From an uncultured Bacteroidia bacterium (lineage in GTDB: Bacteria; Bacteroidota; Bacteroidia; Bacteroidales; UBA932), in assembly GCA_902766985.1 (NCBI GenBank), contig CACXFP010000227.1, positions 1 to 13,646 of the forward strand: DNA of 13,646 nucleotides, read 5' to 3'. The position numbers and the translations under genes are program-made. Position 1 is the stretch's first letter; the number at the start of each line of letters is the position of its first letter. Of this stretch, positions 1 to 6,831 are shown piece by piece. The notes below the pieces were generated by a model. That model saw only the letters and a list, made by a program, of their open reading frames with translations, was not told the DNA's origin and did not search any database.

Positions 1-545
1 CCTTCGATCACCGTCAGCGGACCTGCCGTAGCCCATTCACGTATGAATGGAATCAATGTGGTAAAAAGCCAGATGCCGAGGTAGACCTGCAGTTCCTTCT
101 TTCCGACCTTTTCAGCCCAGGGCGAAAGCAGTGGCATGATAAGGTAGATGCCAATCAGCATATACACGAACCACAGATGTCCGGCCGAATAGTTGAAATT
201 AAGTAGTAGGTCTTTGAAACTCTGCACCGGAGCCCCAGATATGAGGGCGTACACGATGCTCCATACGGCAAATGGGATAAGGATCCTGACCGCCCTGCGC
301 CGGAAAAATTCCCCGGTCGTATAACGGATAGGAAACTGTACGTAGCTGGAAGCCACCAGGAAGAGGGGTACGCAGGCCCTGGAGATGGCTTCAAAGAAGG
401 AAACCCAGAAATTATCTGCGGCGGAGAGGACCTGTGTGCCTTCTCCGCCGAAATAGAATGCTTCAGTGCTGTGTACGATCATTACCAGGAAGCAGGCGCA
501 TACCCGCATCCAGTCGATCCATGCCTCCCGGCAGTTTCCGTTCAT
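1..545 (-). CDS. Acyltransferase 3 family membrane protein (3'-truncated by the window edge)
   Basis: The frame is open from the ATG at 545-543 to base 1, giving 181 residues of a protein whose family is usually about 330-380 aa, so the C-terminal half is missing. Acyltransferase-3 proteins are multi-pass inner-membrane enzymes that O-acylate sugars, polysaccharides or other envelope molecules. The family start is recognisable: the first helix carries IDWMR (10-14) and a His at 25 in IVHS, the position of the conserved TM1 histidine. It is followed by the SRACVPLFLVAS segment (55-66), an Arg-rich cytoplasmic loop (RRRAVR, 82-87) and the GHLWFVYMLIGIYLIMPLL helix (122-140). About five hydrophobic segments are seen. 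The start codon overlaps the stop of the upstream phosphorylase by one base (TAATG), suggesting translational coupling. Family assignment is good; the acyl donor and substrate cannot be told. Confidence 0.82.
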   Translation of the reverse strand, partial: MNGNCREAWIDWMRVCACFLVMIVHSTEAFYFGGEGTQVLSAADNFWVSFFEAISRACVPLFLVASSYVQFPIRYTTGEFFRRRAVRILIPFAVWSIVYALISGAPVQSFKDLLLNFNYSAGHLWFVYMLIGIYLIMPLLSPWAEKVGKKELQVYLGIWLFTTLIPFIREWATAGPLTVIE

Positions 546-1414
546 TATTCTGTCAGTTTGTCGAGGGCAAGCTTTACAAGGCCGCGGACATGGGGCTTGT
601 AGTCGGTGTTGCTGCTTCCCAGATGCCTGTTGGCAATGGCGCAGCAGACGGTGCCGGCCTCGTGTCCGAGATGGCGGGCAAGGCCTGCGACGGCGGAGCT
701 CTCCATCTCGAAATTGGTGATCCTGTACTCTCCGTAGCGGAAGGACTCGAACTTCTCTACCATGTCAGGCATTGCGAGAGGCAAGCGGATAACCCTTCCC
801 TGGGGACCATAGAAACCGCAGGCGGAGATGGTTACTCCCTTGACCGTACAGTCTTCGAAACGCTCGATGAGGCTCTTTCCGGCCTTCACGAAATAAGGGG
901 TGGGAAGGTGCTTGTCCCAGCCAACGTGCCTGATGAAAGCGTCTTCCATGGCATTGTTTGATATCTTGTCCCTGTCGGCGTACCAGTTGATGAGACCGTC
1001 GCATCCGATAGAATAATGCGAGAAAATATATGAACCGAGCGGAATGTCCGGCTGTATGGCTCCGGTGGTGCCGATGCGCAGGATGGTGAGCGTGCGGTGC
1101 TCCGGCTTGATCTCCCTGGTGTTGAAGTCGATGTTCGCGAGGGCGTCAAGCTCGGTCATCACGATGTCGATGTTGTCGGTGCCGATGCCGGTGGACAGGA
1201 CCGTAATCCTTTTCCCGTTGTATTTCCCGGTGGTGGAGACGAATTCGCGGCTCTGATGGCGGAATTCTATGTCAGTCAGGAATTCGGCAACCATGTCGAC
1301 CCTTCCCGGGTCGCCTACGAGAATGACGTTGTCCGCCAGCTCTTCCGGCTTTACGTGGATGTGGAACGCGGATCCGTCACCGTTTATTATGAGTTCTGAT
1401 TCGGGTATTCTCAT
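545..1414 (-). CDS. Nucleoside phosphorylase, uridine phosphorylase-like (PNP_UDP_1 family)
   Basis: This 289-aa cytosolic protein matches the PNP/UDP phosphorylase family, which cleaves nucleosides with phosphate to give a free base and (deoxy)ribose-1-phosphate in salvage. Phosphate-site motifs are present: GDPGRVD (34-40, with Gly34 and Arg38) and LRIGTTG (112-118, with Arg113 and Thr116). QGR (204-206) corresponds to the Gln-x-Arg pair that binds uracil in E. coli Udp, and FEMESSA (234-240) is the ribose-binding Glu-Met-Glu motif. The Q-x-R pair favours pyrimidine over purine substrates (inference). At 289 aa it is longer than E. coli Udp (253 aa) because of an N-terminal extension of about 25 residues and internal insertions. 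It is the first gene of a minus-strand unit with its own -7 element at 1450-1457, and its stop overlaps the acyltransferase start. The pairing with an acyltransferase has no obvious metabolic logic. Confidence 0.9.
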   Translation of the reverse strand: MRIPESELIINGDGSAFHIHVKPEELADNVILVGDPGRVDMVAEFLTDIEFRHQSREFVSTTGKYNGKRITVLSTGIGTDNIDIVMTELDALANIDFNTREIKPEHRTLTILRIGTTGAIQPDIPLGSYIFSHYSIGCDGLINWYADRDKISNNAMEDAFIRHVGWDKHLPTPYFVKAGKSLIERFEDCTVKGVTISACGFYGPQGRVIRLPLAMPDMVEKFESFRYGEYRITNFEMESSAVAGLARHLGHEAGTVCCAIANRHLGSSNTDYKPHVRGLVKLALDKLTE

Positions 1415-1449
1415 GTCTTTTCCGTTTTAGTGTGATACTGTGTCAGGTT

Positions 1450-1457
1450 CAAATTTA
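1450..1457 (-). promoter_or_regulatory. Bacteroidota -7 promoter element for the nucleoside phosphorylase gene
   Basis: Read on the minus strand this is TAAATTTG, an exact match to the Bacteroidota sigma-ABfr -7 consensus TAnnTTTG. It lies about 36 bases upstream of the phosphorylase ATG, in an A-rich stretch. A TTTG lies further upstream but about 32 bases away, too far for the usual 19-21-base spacing, so no convincing -33 element is seen. Confidence 0.6.
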
Positions 1458-1478
1458 GTTTTTTCTTTTCATTTTTCC

Positions 1479-1486
1479 TATTTTTG
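1479..1486 (+). promoter_or_regulatory. Bacteroidota -7 promoter element for the DUF4293-hydrolase unit
   Basis: TATTTTTG matches TAnnTTTG exactly and sits 18 bases before the ATG at 1505, predicting a leader of only about 12-15 bases. It overlaps an in-frame TTG at 1484, so that upstream start would lie inside the promoter and before the transcript begins; this decides the start at 1505. The -33 region is T-rich without a clean TTTG. Confidence 0.6.
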
Positions 1487-1504
1487 TGTCAAACCGGATT
1501 AATC

Positions 1505-1933
1505 ATGTGGCAAAGAGTACAGACATTATACCTTGCAATCGCATCCGCCCTTGTCGCGGTCCTTTTTTTCAGTGTAAAGGCATTCACCATAGGTCCTGAC
1601 GGGTCGCATGGCGAGGAGTTCACTTACATTTCCTATTTCCCCTATCTGATTCTCCTGGCCATCATTGCGATCCTCCAGGTCCTGGCCCTTACTACATACA
1701 AGGTGAGGGTTTTCCAGATGCGCACCGCCGTCCTAGCCGCCCTTCTCCTCATCGCGCTCCAGGCGTGGCTGGCAGTGGATTTCTTCCAGACCCATGAAGG
1801 GATGGTCTTCAGGTATACGGCCGTGTTCCCGATCGTTGCCTGCATCTTTGATTTCCTTGCCGCGAGGGGCATCCTGGCCGACCAGCTCATGGTAGAGAGT
1901 TCATCCCACCTGAGAGGCCCCCGCAGAAAATAA
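1505..1933 (+). CDS. DUF4293 family four-helix membrane protein
   Basis: The 142-aa protein begins MWQRVQTLYL, typical of the Bacteroidota-restricted DUF4293 family. It has four predicted membrane helices at roughly residues 8-27, 46-64, 73-91 and 104-121. The short basic tail after the last helix (ILADQLMVESSSHLR) is a diverged version of the family's usual ending, I-x-KDE-x-LVRS-x-DRLR. The function of the family is unknown. The ATG at 1505 is chosen over an in-frame TTG at 1484 because the latter falls inside the -7 promoter element. The next gene starts 12 bases after the stop on the same strand, so the two are probably co-transcribed. Nothing in the protein suggests an enzyme. Confidence 0.82.
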   Translation: MWQRVQTLYLAIASALVAVLFFSVKAFTIGPDGSHGEEFTYISYFPYLILLAIIAILQVLALTTYKVRVFQMRTAVLAALLLIALQAWLAVDFFQTHEGMVFRYTAVFPIVACIFDFLAARGILADQLMVESSSHLRGPRRK

Positions 1934-1945
1934 ATTGCACGAAAC

Positions 1946-2914
1946 ATGAAACGTAATCTTTTCCATGCAGCCCTTGCGGCCGTCTTCGCCCTTTGCTGCA
2001 TGCCCTCATTTTCCCAGACCATTCCGGATCCTGCGACTCCGGATGCCACTTACAAGTTCGCGGAAAAGGACGGGCAGGAACTCTTCCTGGACGACTACCT
2101 TCCCCATGGCGCCAGCGAAAACGCCCTTGACGTGCAGTCCAAGCCGACAATAATCTTTGTTTTCGGCGGTGGATTCAAGAGCGGCACCAGGGACGGGGAA
2201 CTCTATCGGAGGTGGTTCCGGATGCTGCTGGACAGGGGATACAGGGTTGTATCCATCGATTACAGGCTTGGACTCAAGGATGCCGACAAGGCCGGACTGG
2301 GCCAGGTCAAGCAGATCCACAATGCCGTGGAGATGGCTGTCGATGACCTTGTCAGCGCGACTGAGTACCTGATAGCCCATGCCGGAGAACTGATGATCGA
2401 TCCCGGGAATCTGGTGATAAGCGGGTCTTCCGCCGGGGCTATGACTGTCGTCCAGGCCGATTGGGAGCTCAGCAACCGTGCCGGCAGTGCGGACAGGCTG
2501 CCGAAAGGTTTCCGTTACGCCGGAGTGATATCCTTTGCGGGAGCCATCCTCTCTGATTCGGGGATGATCAGTTACCGCAACGAGCCGGATCCGACGTTGT
2601 TCCTCCATGGTACTGTGGATAAAATCGTAAACTACAATCAGATACGTGTCCCGTTCATCCGCTATGCCTTCTTCGGCAGTTCGCGTATCGCCAAGCTTTT
2701 CTCGAAGAACGGATACAACTACAGCATCCTTCGTTACAAAGACCATGGCCACGACATCGCAAACTCCATGATCGAGACATTCCCGGAGCAGATAAGGTTC
2801 CTGGAGGCCAATGTCGAGGGCGGTCAGAAAAGAGTGGTGGACGCCTTGCTTGACGACCCAGCCGTCCCTGTCAGGGGCGGGGCACAAAACCGTAAACAGC
2901 TGTATGCCGATTAG
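1946..2914 (+). CDS. Exported alpha/beta-hydrolase (carboxylesterase/lipase-like, BD-FAE type)
   Basis: The 322-aa protein begins with a signal peptide (hydrophobic 5-19, likely cleavage after PSFSQ near residue 24), so it acts in the periplasm or on the surface. An alpha/beta-hydrolase fold follows. FVFGGGF (71-77) is the oxyanion-hole motif (HGGG-like, with Phe73 in place of His), SIDYRLG (103-109) is a conserved core segment, and GSSAG (160-164) gives Ser162 as nucleophile. HGTVD (221-225) gives Asp225 as the acid and DHGHD (266-270) gives the catalytic His, most likely His269. All three triad members are present, so it should be active. Family members hydrolyse carboxylic esters, including acetyl and feruloyl groups on plant polysaccharides; the substrate here is unknown. 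It follows the DUF4293 gene by 12 bases and ends in the loop of the terminator hairpin at 2886-2941. Confidence 0.85.
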   Translation: MKRNLFHAALAAVFALCCMPSFSQTIPDPATPDATYKFAEKDGQELFLDDYLPHGASENALDVQSKPTIIFVFGGGFKSGTRDGELYRRWFRMLLDRGYRVVSIDYRLGLKDADKAGLGQVKQIHNAVEMAVDDLVSATEYLIAHAGELMIDPGNLVISGSSAGAMTVVQADWELSNRAGSADRLPKGFRYAGVISFAGAILSDSGMISYRNEPDPTLFLHGTVDKIVNYNQIRVPFIRYAFFGSSRIAKLFSKNGYNYSILRYKDHGHDIANSMIETFPEQIRFLEANVEGGQKRVVDALLDDPAVPVRGGAQNRKQLYAD

Positions 2915-2941
2915 CGGCACACAGCTGTTTCGTAAGGTTTT
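2886..2941. terminator. Bidirectional hairpin terminator between convergent genes
   Basis: A 16-base arm at 2894-2909 pairs with 2915-2930 with a single A-C mismatch, around a five-base loop (2910-2914) that contains the TAG stop of the hydrolase gene. Beyond a small internal loop, AAAACC (2886-2891) pairs again with GGTTTT (2936-2941). The plus strand then reads into a T run (2938-2942) and the minus strand into GTTTTG, so it can serve both the hydrolase gene and the convergent phosphatase gene, whose stop is at 2947. Confidence 0.8.
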
Positions 2942-2946
2942 TCCTT

Positions 2947-4323
2947 CTATTTTGCAGAATCCTGGTTATCGGCGAGTTCTTCCAGCCTCTTCTGGCCTGC
3001 CTCGACGAGCGGGCCATAGTAGGCCTTGAAATCCGCCCATCTGTAGAAGCCGTCCGCGACTTCGGGAAGGGGAAGGCTGGCCTCGTCTCCATTGTACAGC
3101 AGACGGAATATGATGTCAGGATTGCGTTTGCTGCGGTAGAAAACGAACTGGAAGTTCGATCCCATGGCCACCTTGTAGTCCTGGAAGAAATTCTTGATTT
3201 CGGAAGGATCGTCTATCACGGCTCCCATGGAATTGACCTCGAGGAACGAAAGCAGGGGGGCTATGCCAGTGTCGTGGGAGAATTTCAGCCTGAGATTCAC
3301 CTCTTGCGGGGTGCCGAGCCTCGACAGGTCCGCGTCGGTGTCGATGATCGCCCTTTCCACGATGTCAACGGCTCCGAGTGTGCCCCTATGTTCCGTCGTG
3401 GGGCAGTGCCCCCAATAATAATAGAATCCCAGGATATCGGCTTCCCATCTGGCAAAGAGTTCTTCCGGGGTCCAGATCCTGGTAAAGAACTCTCCGCCCT
3501 CGGTGTCTTCAAGGCACTGTGCGGAAGCGCAGACCTTCCAGATCGCACTTTCTGCCTTTCCGAGGGAAAATCCCTGTCTTTCAATCCATCCTGTATCCTT
3601 GAAAATCCTCGAAAGGGGAACGGACATATCATATTCATCTTCCATGGCCTTCTTGGCCGCATCGGCCCGTGGGGAGGTCGAACTCTCGCGTATTATCTCC
3701 TTGCGGGTCCCGTCAAATGGAATCAGCCAGTCGACATATCTCTCCGAGGCGTCCATCGTTATGTCAAGGTCAGGGTCGCAGGATTTCAGTTCATCAAGAA
3801 AAGAGGTCATTGTGAGCATCACCCTGGGAACGCATGTAGCAAGGGCGGAAGCCCTGGTGCCTCCTTTGAACACTTCAGGGAACCGGCCGTACATTGTTTT
3901 CGCTATCCCTCTGACCTGTTTGAAACCGTAGGGAGACAGGTCCCCGTCCCTGCCGTCGGCTTTCTCCATCACCCGTAGGAAATAGTCCCGGAATTCCTCT
4001 CCGAGAGGGGTCAGGTTCCCGTCCATGTGTGCCTTGTCCAGAATTGCCTGAGTGGTCCCGTAAGGGTCGCTTCCGGAAGCGAATCTGGCTCCGTGCCGGG
4101 CATAATAGCTGATATACACAGGTTTGTAACCCTTGGGAGCAGGAGCAAGAGGGCCTTTCCCGAACTCCCGGATATAATATCCTCCTGCTGCTTTGAGGGG
4201 GTTCGCCATTATTTCGGCGCGGGCGTCTTCCCTGTACTTTTCTGCCCTGGCGTCCTGGGCGTGGATTGATGATGATCCGGCGAGGACGGCCACTGCGGCT
4301 GCGATGAGTCTAAGATGCTTCAT
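2947..4323 (-). CDS. Exported histidine acid phosphatase (histidine phosphatase superfamily, branch 2)
   Basis: This 458-aa protein has a signal peptide (hydrophobic 5-19, likely cleavage after IHA at 22) and the branch-2 histidine phosphatase signature. RHGAR (76-80) supplies His77, which is phosphorylated during catalysis, together with Arg76 and Arg80. SHDTG (349-353) supplies His350 and the proton donor Asp351. The HD motif is that of acid phosphatases and phytases rather than the HAE motif of MINPP-type inositol polyphosphate phosphatases, so phosphate-monoester or phytate hydrolysis in the periplasm is the likely role (inference). Cysteines at Cys165, Cys186, Cys267 and Cys272 could form disulfides. 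The start ATG overlaps the clpC stop by four bases (ATGA), so translation is probably coupled to clpC although the products act in different compartments. The gene ends 5 bases from the bidirectional terminator. Confidence 0.88.
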   Translation of the reverse strand: MKHLRLIAAAVAVLAGSSSIHAQDARAEKYREDARAEIMANPLKAAGGYYIREFGKGPLAPAPKGYKPVYISYYARHGARFASGSDPYGTTQAILDKAHMDGNLTPLGEEFRDYFLRVMEKADGRDGDLSPYGFKQVRGIAKTMYGRFPEVFKGGTRASALATCVPRVMLTMTSFLDELKSCDPDLDITMDASERYVDWLIPFDGTRKEIIRESSTSPRADAAKKAMEDEYDMSVPLSRIFKDTGWIERQGFSLGKAESAIWKVCASAQCLEDTEGGEFFTRIWTPEELFARWEADILGFYYYWGHCPTTEHRGTLGAVDIVERAIIDTDADLSRLGTPQEVNLRLKFSHDTGIAPLLSFLEVNSMGAVIDDPSEIKNFFQDYKVAMGSNFQFVFYRSKRNPDIIFRLLYNGDEASLPLPEVADGFYRWADFKAYYGPLVEAGQKRLEELADNQDSAK

Positions 4324-6680
4324 GCTTGTTCCTTTTCTTTCAACGACACCTGGGTGCTCTGCTTGTCTGCGGACAGTCCGACCTTCAGCGCACGTGGCTC
4401 GGAGTTCTTGGCTTTCTTCCCGTTGAGGATCCTGTCCGAGATGATGAACTCCGACACGGGGTCCTCGATATATCTCATCACAGCCCTCTTCAAAGGTCTG
4501 GCTCCGAAGTTCGGGTCATAACCGGCGTCGGCCACGAACCTTTTCGCGGAAGGTGTGACGGTGAGTTTGTATCCTGACTCCAGGGCCCTTTCCCTGAGTC
4601 CTTTTAGTTCGATGTCGATGATCTGCTCTATATCTTCCTTCGAGAGCTGGTTGAAGAAAACCTGCTCGTCCACCCTGTTGATGAATTCGGGAGGGAATGC
4701 CTTCTTCACGGCCTTTTCGAGCACGGATTTCCGGTTTACGCCTACATTCTTCCCGGCAGTGGCGAAGCCCACGCCCGAACCATATTCCTCAAGGTCGCGG
4801 CTGCCGACGTTGGAAGTCATGATGACGATGGTGTTCTTGAAACTCACGAAGCGGCCGTTGCTGTCGGTGAGCCTGCCTTCGTCAAGGACCTGGAGGAGGA
4901 TGTTGAATATGTCCGGATGGGCCTTCTCAATCTCATCGAGCAGTACAACGCAATAAGGCTTGCGGCGGACCCTTTCGCTCAGCTGGCCGCCTTCCTCGTA
5001 TCCGACGTATCCCGGAGGAGCGCCGATGAGCCTGGATACGTTGAACTTCTCCATGTATTCGCTCATGTCGATCCTAACCATGTTCTCCTCAGAATCAAAG
5101 AGATATTCTGCGAGGCACTTTGCCAGCTGGGTCTTTCCGACTCCGGTCGGACCGAAGAATAGGAAGGTGCCGATAGGGCGGTTCGGGTCTTTGAGACCGG
5201 CGCGGTTCCGCTGGATGGCCCTTACGACCTTGTCGATAGCCTCGTCCTGGCCGATGATGCGGTTCTCGAGCCTGTCTTTCATCTTCATGATCCTGTTCCC
5301 CTCGGACTCTGCCACCTTGCTGACAGGTATCCCTGTCATCTTCGATACTACAGCTGCTATGTCTTCCTCATCCACGGTGCCGGACTTTTTCTTGCCGCCC
5401 GCAAGGTTCAGCCTGACCATCGAGCCGGCCTCGTCCAGGGCGTCGATGGCCTTGTCCGGCAGGAACCTGTCCGAAACGTAGCGGTCCGTGAGCCTTGCGC
5501 AGGCCTCCAGGGCCCCGTCGGTGTATTTCACCTGATGGAAGTCCTCGTAGTTGGCCCTGATATTCTTGAGGATGGATATGGACTGGGGGATGTCTGTAGG
5601 CTCCACGACTATCTTCTGGAACCTGCGGTCAAGGGCGCCGTCCTTTTCCACTACTTTGGCGAATTCATCCATCGTGGTGGCGCCGATGCACTGGAGCTCA
5701 CCCCTTGCGAGGGCGGGTTTGAGCATGTTGGCGGCATCCAGGCTGCCCTGGGCCCCTCCGGCTCCGACGATGGTGTGGAACTCGTCGATGAAAAGGATGA
5801 TGTCGGGATCCTTGCTGGCCGTCTGTATGATGCCCTTGAGCCTCTTTTCAAAATCGCCCCTGTATTTCGTTCCGGCCACAACCGATGCGATGTCCAGGGA
5901 GATGATCCTTTTCTTGGCGAGAGCGTCGGAAATCTCCCCGCCGGCTATCCTGAGAGCAATCCCTTCCACTATCGCGGATTTTCCCACCCCGGGCTCTCCG
6001 ATGAGCATAGGGTTGTTCTTTTTCCTCCTGCCGAGGATTTCGATGACCCTGGCTATCTCCGTTTCCCTTCCTATCACAGGGTCGAGTTTCCCTTCCGCAG
6101 CCGCCTTTGTGAGGTCGTATCCGAAGTCCTCGAGATCGGCGGGTTTGCCTTCCTGTCCGGATGAAGGCCCGGTCCCTTCCTCAGGAGCGTTCTCCTCCCC
6201 TTCATCCGAGGGCTGTCCTCCCCCCTGGAGGTTCTGGTTGAGGAATCCCTTGTCCCTCATGTATGCCAGGATGCGCCCGTAGTCCACACCCTTCTGCCTC
6301 AGGTATGCCTGGCCGTAATTCTCCGTCGTGCGGCACAGGGCAAGCAGGAGATGGTGGGACGATGCTTCCGCGCTCCTCATCTTCGAAGCTTCCATGACCG
6401 TGATGCTCAGGACGTTCTGGGCATACCTCGTGAAGGTTACCTTTTCCAGTTCGGAGTAGGGTATGTTCTCGTTTGTGAAAATATGTCCGTCGATGAACCT
6501 TTTGAAGTCATCTGTCTCCACGCCAAGTCCCTGGAGGGTCTTGCAGGCGTTGTTGTCAGCGTGGCGTATAATTCCCAGGAAAAGATGGTCAGGGCCGATC
6601 CCGTAGCTGCCGGTCCTCATGGCCTCTTCGCGGGCATATTTGATGATGTCGTTGAGTTCTTGGGAGATTTTTATTTCCAT
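4320..6680 (-). CDS. clpC: ATP-dependent Clp protease ATP-binding subunit ClpC-type, lacking the M domain
   Basis: This 786-aa Hsp100 unfoldase feeds substrates to ClpP in the cytosol. Order of domains: two Clp_N repeats (about 4-143); an acidic Gly/Pro-rich linker (151-185); AAA+ D1 with Walker A GEPGVGKS (228-235), pore loop KYRG (272-275), Walker B ILFIDE (295-300) and Arg352-353; then AAA+ D2 with Walker A GPTGVGKT (510-517), pore loop GYVG (557-560), Walker B VVLLDE (578-583), Arg669 and sensor-2 GARPLKR (726-732). VGF at 637-639 is the ClpP-docking loop absent from ClpB. Between D1 and D2, where ClpC normally carries a coiled-coil M domain of about 50 residues, only a short basic stretch remains (NLAGGKKKSGTVDEED, 425-440). 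Total length fits that loss (ClpC is usually 810-850 aa). The promoter is at 6698-6705; the stop overlaps the phosphatase start. A ClpA-like name is possible, but the rest is ClpC-like. Confidence 0.93.
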   Translation of the reverse strand: MEIKISQELNDIIKYAREEAMRTGSYGIGPDHLFLGIIRHADNNACKTLQGLGVETDDFKRFIDGHIFTNENIPYSELEKVTFTRYAQNVLSITVMEASKMRSAEASSHHLLLALCRTTENYGQAYLRQKGVDYGRILAYMRDKGFLNQNLQGGGQPSDEGEENAPEEGTGPSSGQEGKPADLEDFGYDLTKAAAEGKLDPVIGRETEIARVIEILGRRKKNNPMLIGEPGVGKSAIVEGIALRIAGGEISDALAKKRIISLDIASVVAGTKYRGDFEKRLKGIIQTASKDPDIILFIDEFHTIVGAGGAQGSLDAANMLKPALARGELQCIGATTMDEFAKVVEKDGALDRRFQKIVVEPTDIPQSISILKNIRANYEDFHQVKYTDGALEACARLTDRYVSDRFLPDKAIDALDEAGSMVRLNLAGGKKKSGTVDEEDIAAVVSKMTGIPVSKVAESEGNRIMKMKDRLENRIIGQDEAIDKVVRAIQRNRAGLKDPNRPIGTFLFFGPTGVGKTQLAKCLAEYLFDSEENMVRIDMSEYMEKFNVSRLIGAPPGYVGYEEGGQLSERVRRKPYCVVLLDEIEKAHPDIFNILLQVLDEGRLTDSNGRFVSFKNTIVIMTSNVGSRDLEEYGSGVGFATAGKNVGVNRKSVLEKAVKKAFPPEFINRVDEQVFFNQLSKEDIEQIIDIELKGLRERALESGYKLTVTPSAKRFVADAGYDPNFGARPLKRAVMRYIEDPVSEFIISDRILNGKKAKNSEPRALKVGLSADKQSTQVSLKEKEQA

Positions 6681-6697
6681 AAAGATGTGTATCTACG

Positions 6698-6705
6698 CAA
6701 AAATA
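6698..6705 (-). promoter_or_regulatory. Bacteroidota -7 promoter element for clpC
   Basis: The minus strand reads TATTTTTG, an exact TAnnTTTG match, 17 bases before the clpC ATG, giving a predicted leader of about 11-14 bases. A TTG lies about 22 bases further upstream (near 6728-6730), slightly beyond normal -33 spacing. No CtsR- or HrcA-like inverted repeat was seen in the intergenic region. Confidence 0.6.
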
Positions 6706-6775
6706 ATGATTTTTTCCGCTTTATCGGCAATAACCGTGCAAATATCGGGAATGTGACATTTTGGCGGAAAACGGG

Positions 6776-6806
6776 TTGTTAAAATGAATATTTTTGAGTA
6801 AATTTG
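6776..6806 (+). promoter_or_regulatory. Bacteroidota promoter (-33 TTG, -7 TAAATTTG) for gyrA
   Basis: TTG at 6776-6778, a 20-base spacer, then TAAATTTG at 6799-6806 matches the Bacteroidota -33/-7 arrangement well. A second -7-like element, TATTTTTG, lies at 6789-6796, ten bases upstream of the first, and could give an alternative start site. The gyrA ATG at 6832 lies 25 bases past the -7 element. Confidence 0.7.
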
Positions 6807-6831
6807 CACGTTTATAACTGTGGTTTAGTAT

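Noticed and set aside
1484..1504. TTG start seven codons upstream for the DUF4293 protein.
   Set aside because: It overlaps the -7 promoter element at 1479-1486, and family members begin MWQR/MIQR.
3274..3978. A 234-codon plus-strand frame opposite the acid phosphatase, and 434-961 plus opposite the phosphorylase.
   Set aside because: They overlap well-supported minus-strand genes and show low-complexity, motif-free translations.
4320..6680. Calling the Hsp100 gene clpB (disaggregase).
   Set aside because: There is no long M domain and a VGF ClpP-docking loop is present, so it is a ClpP-partner unfoldase of ClpC/ClpA type.
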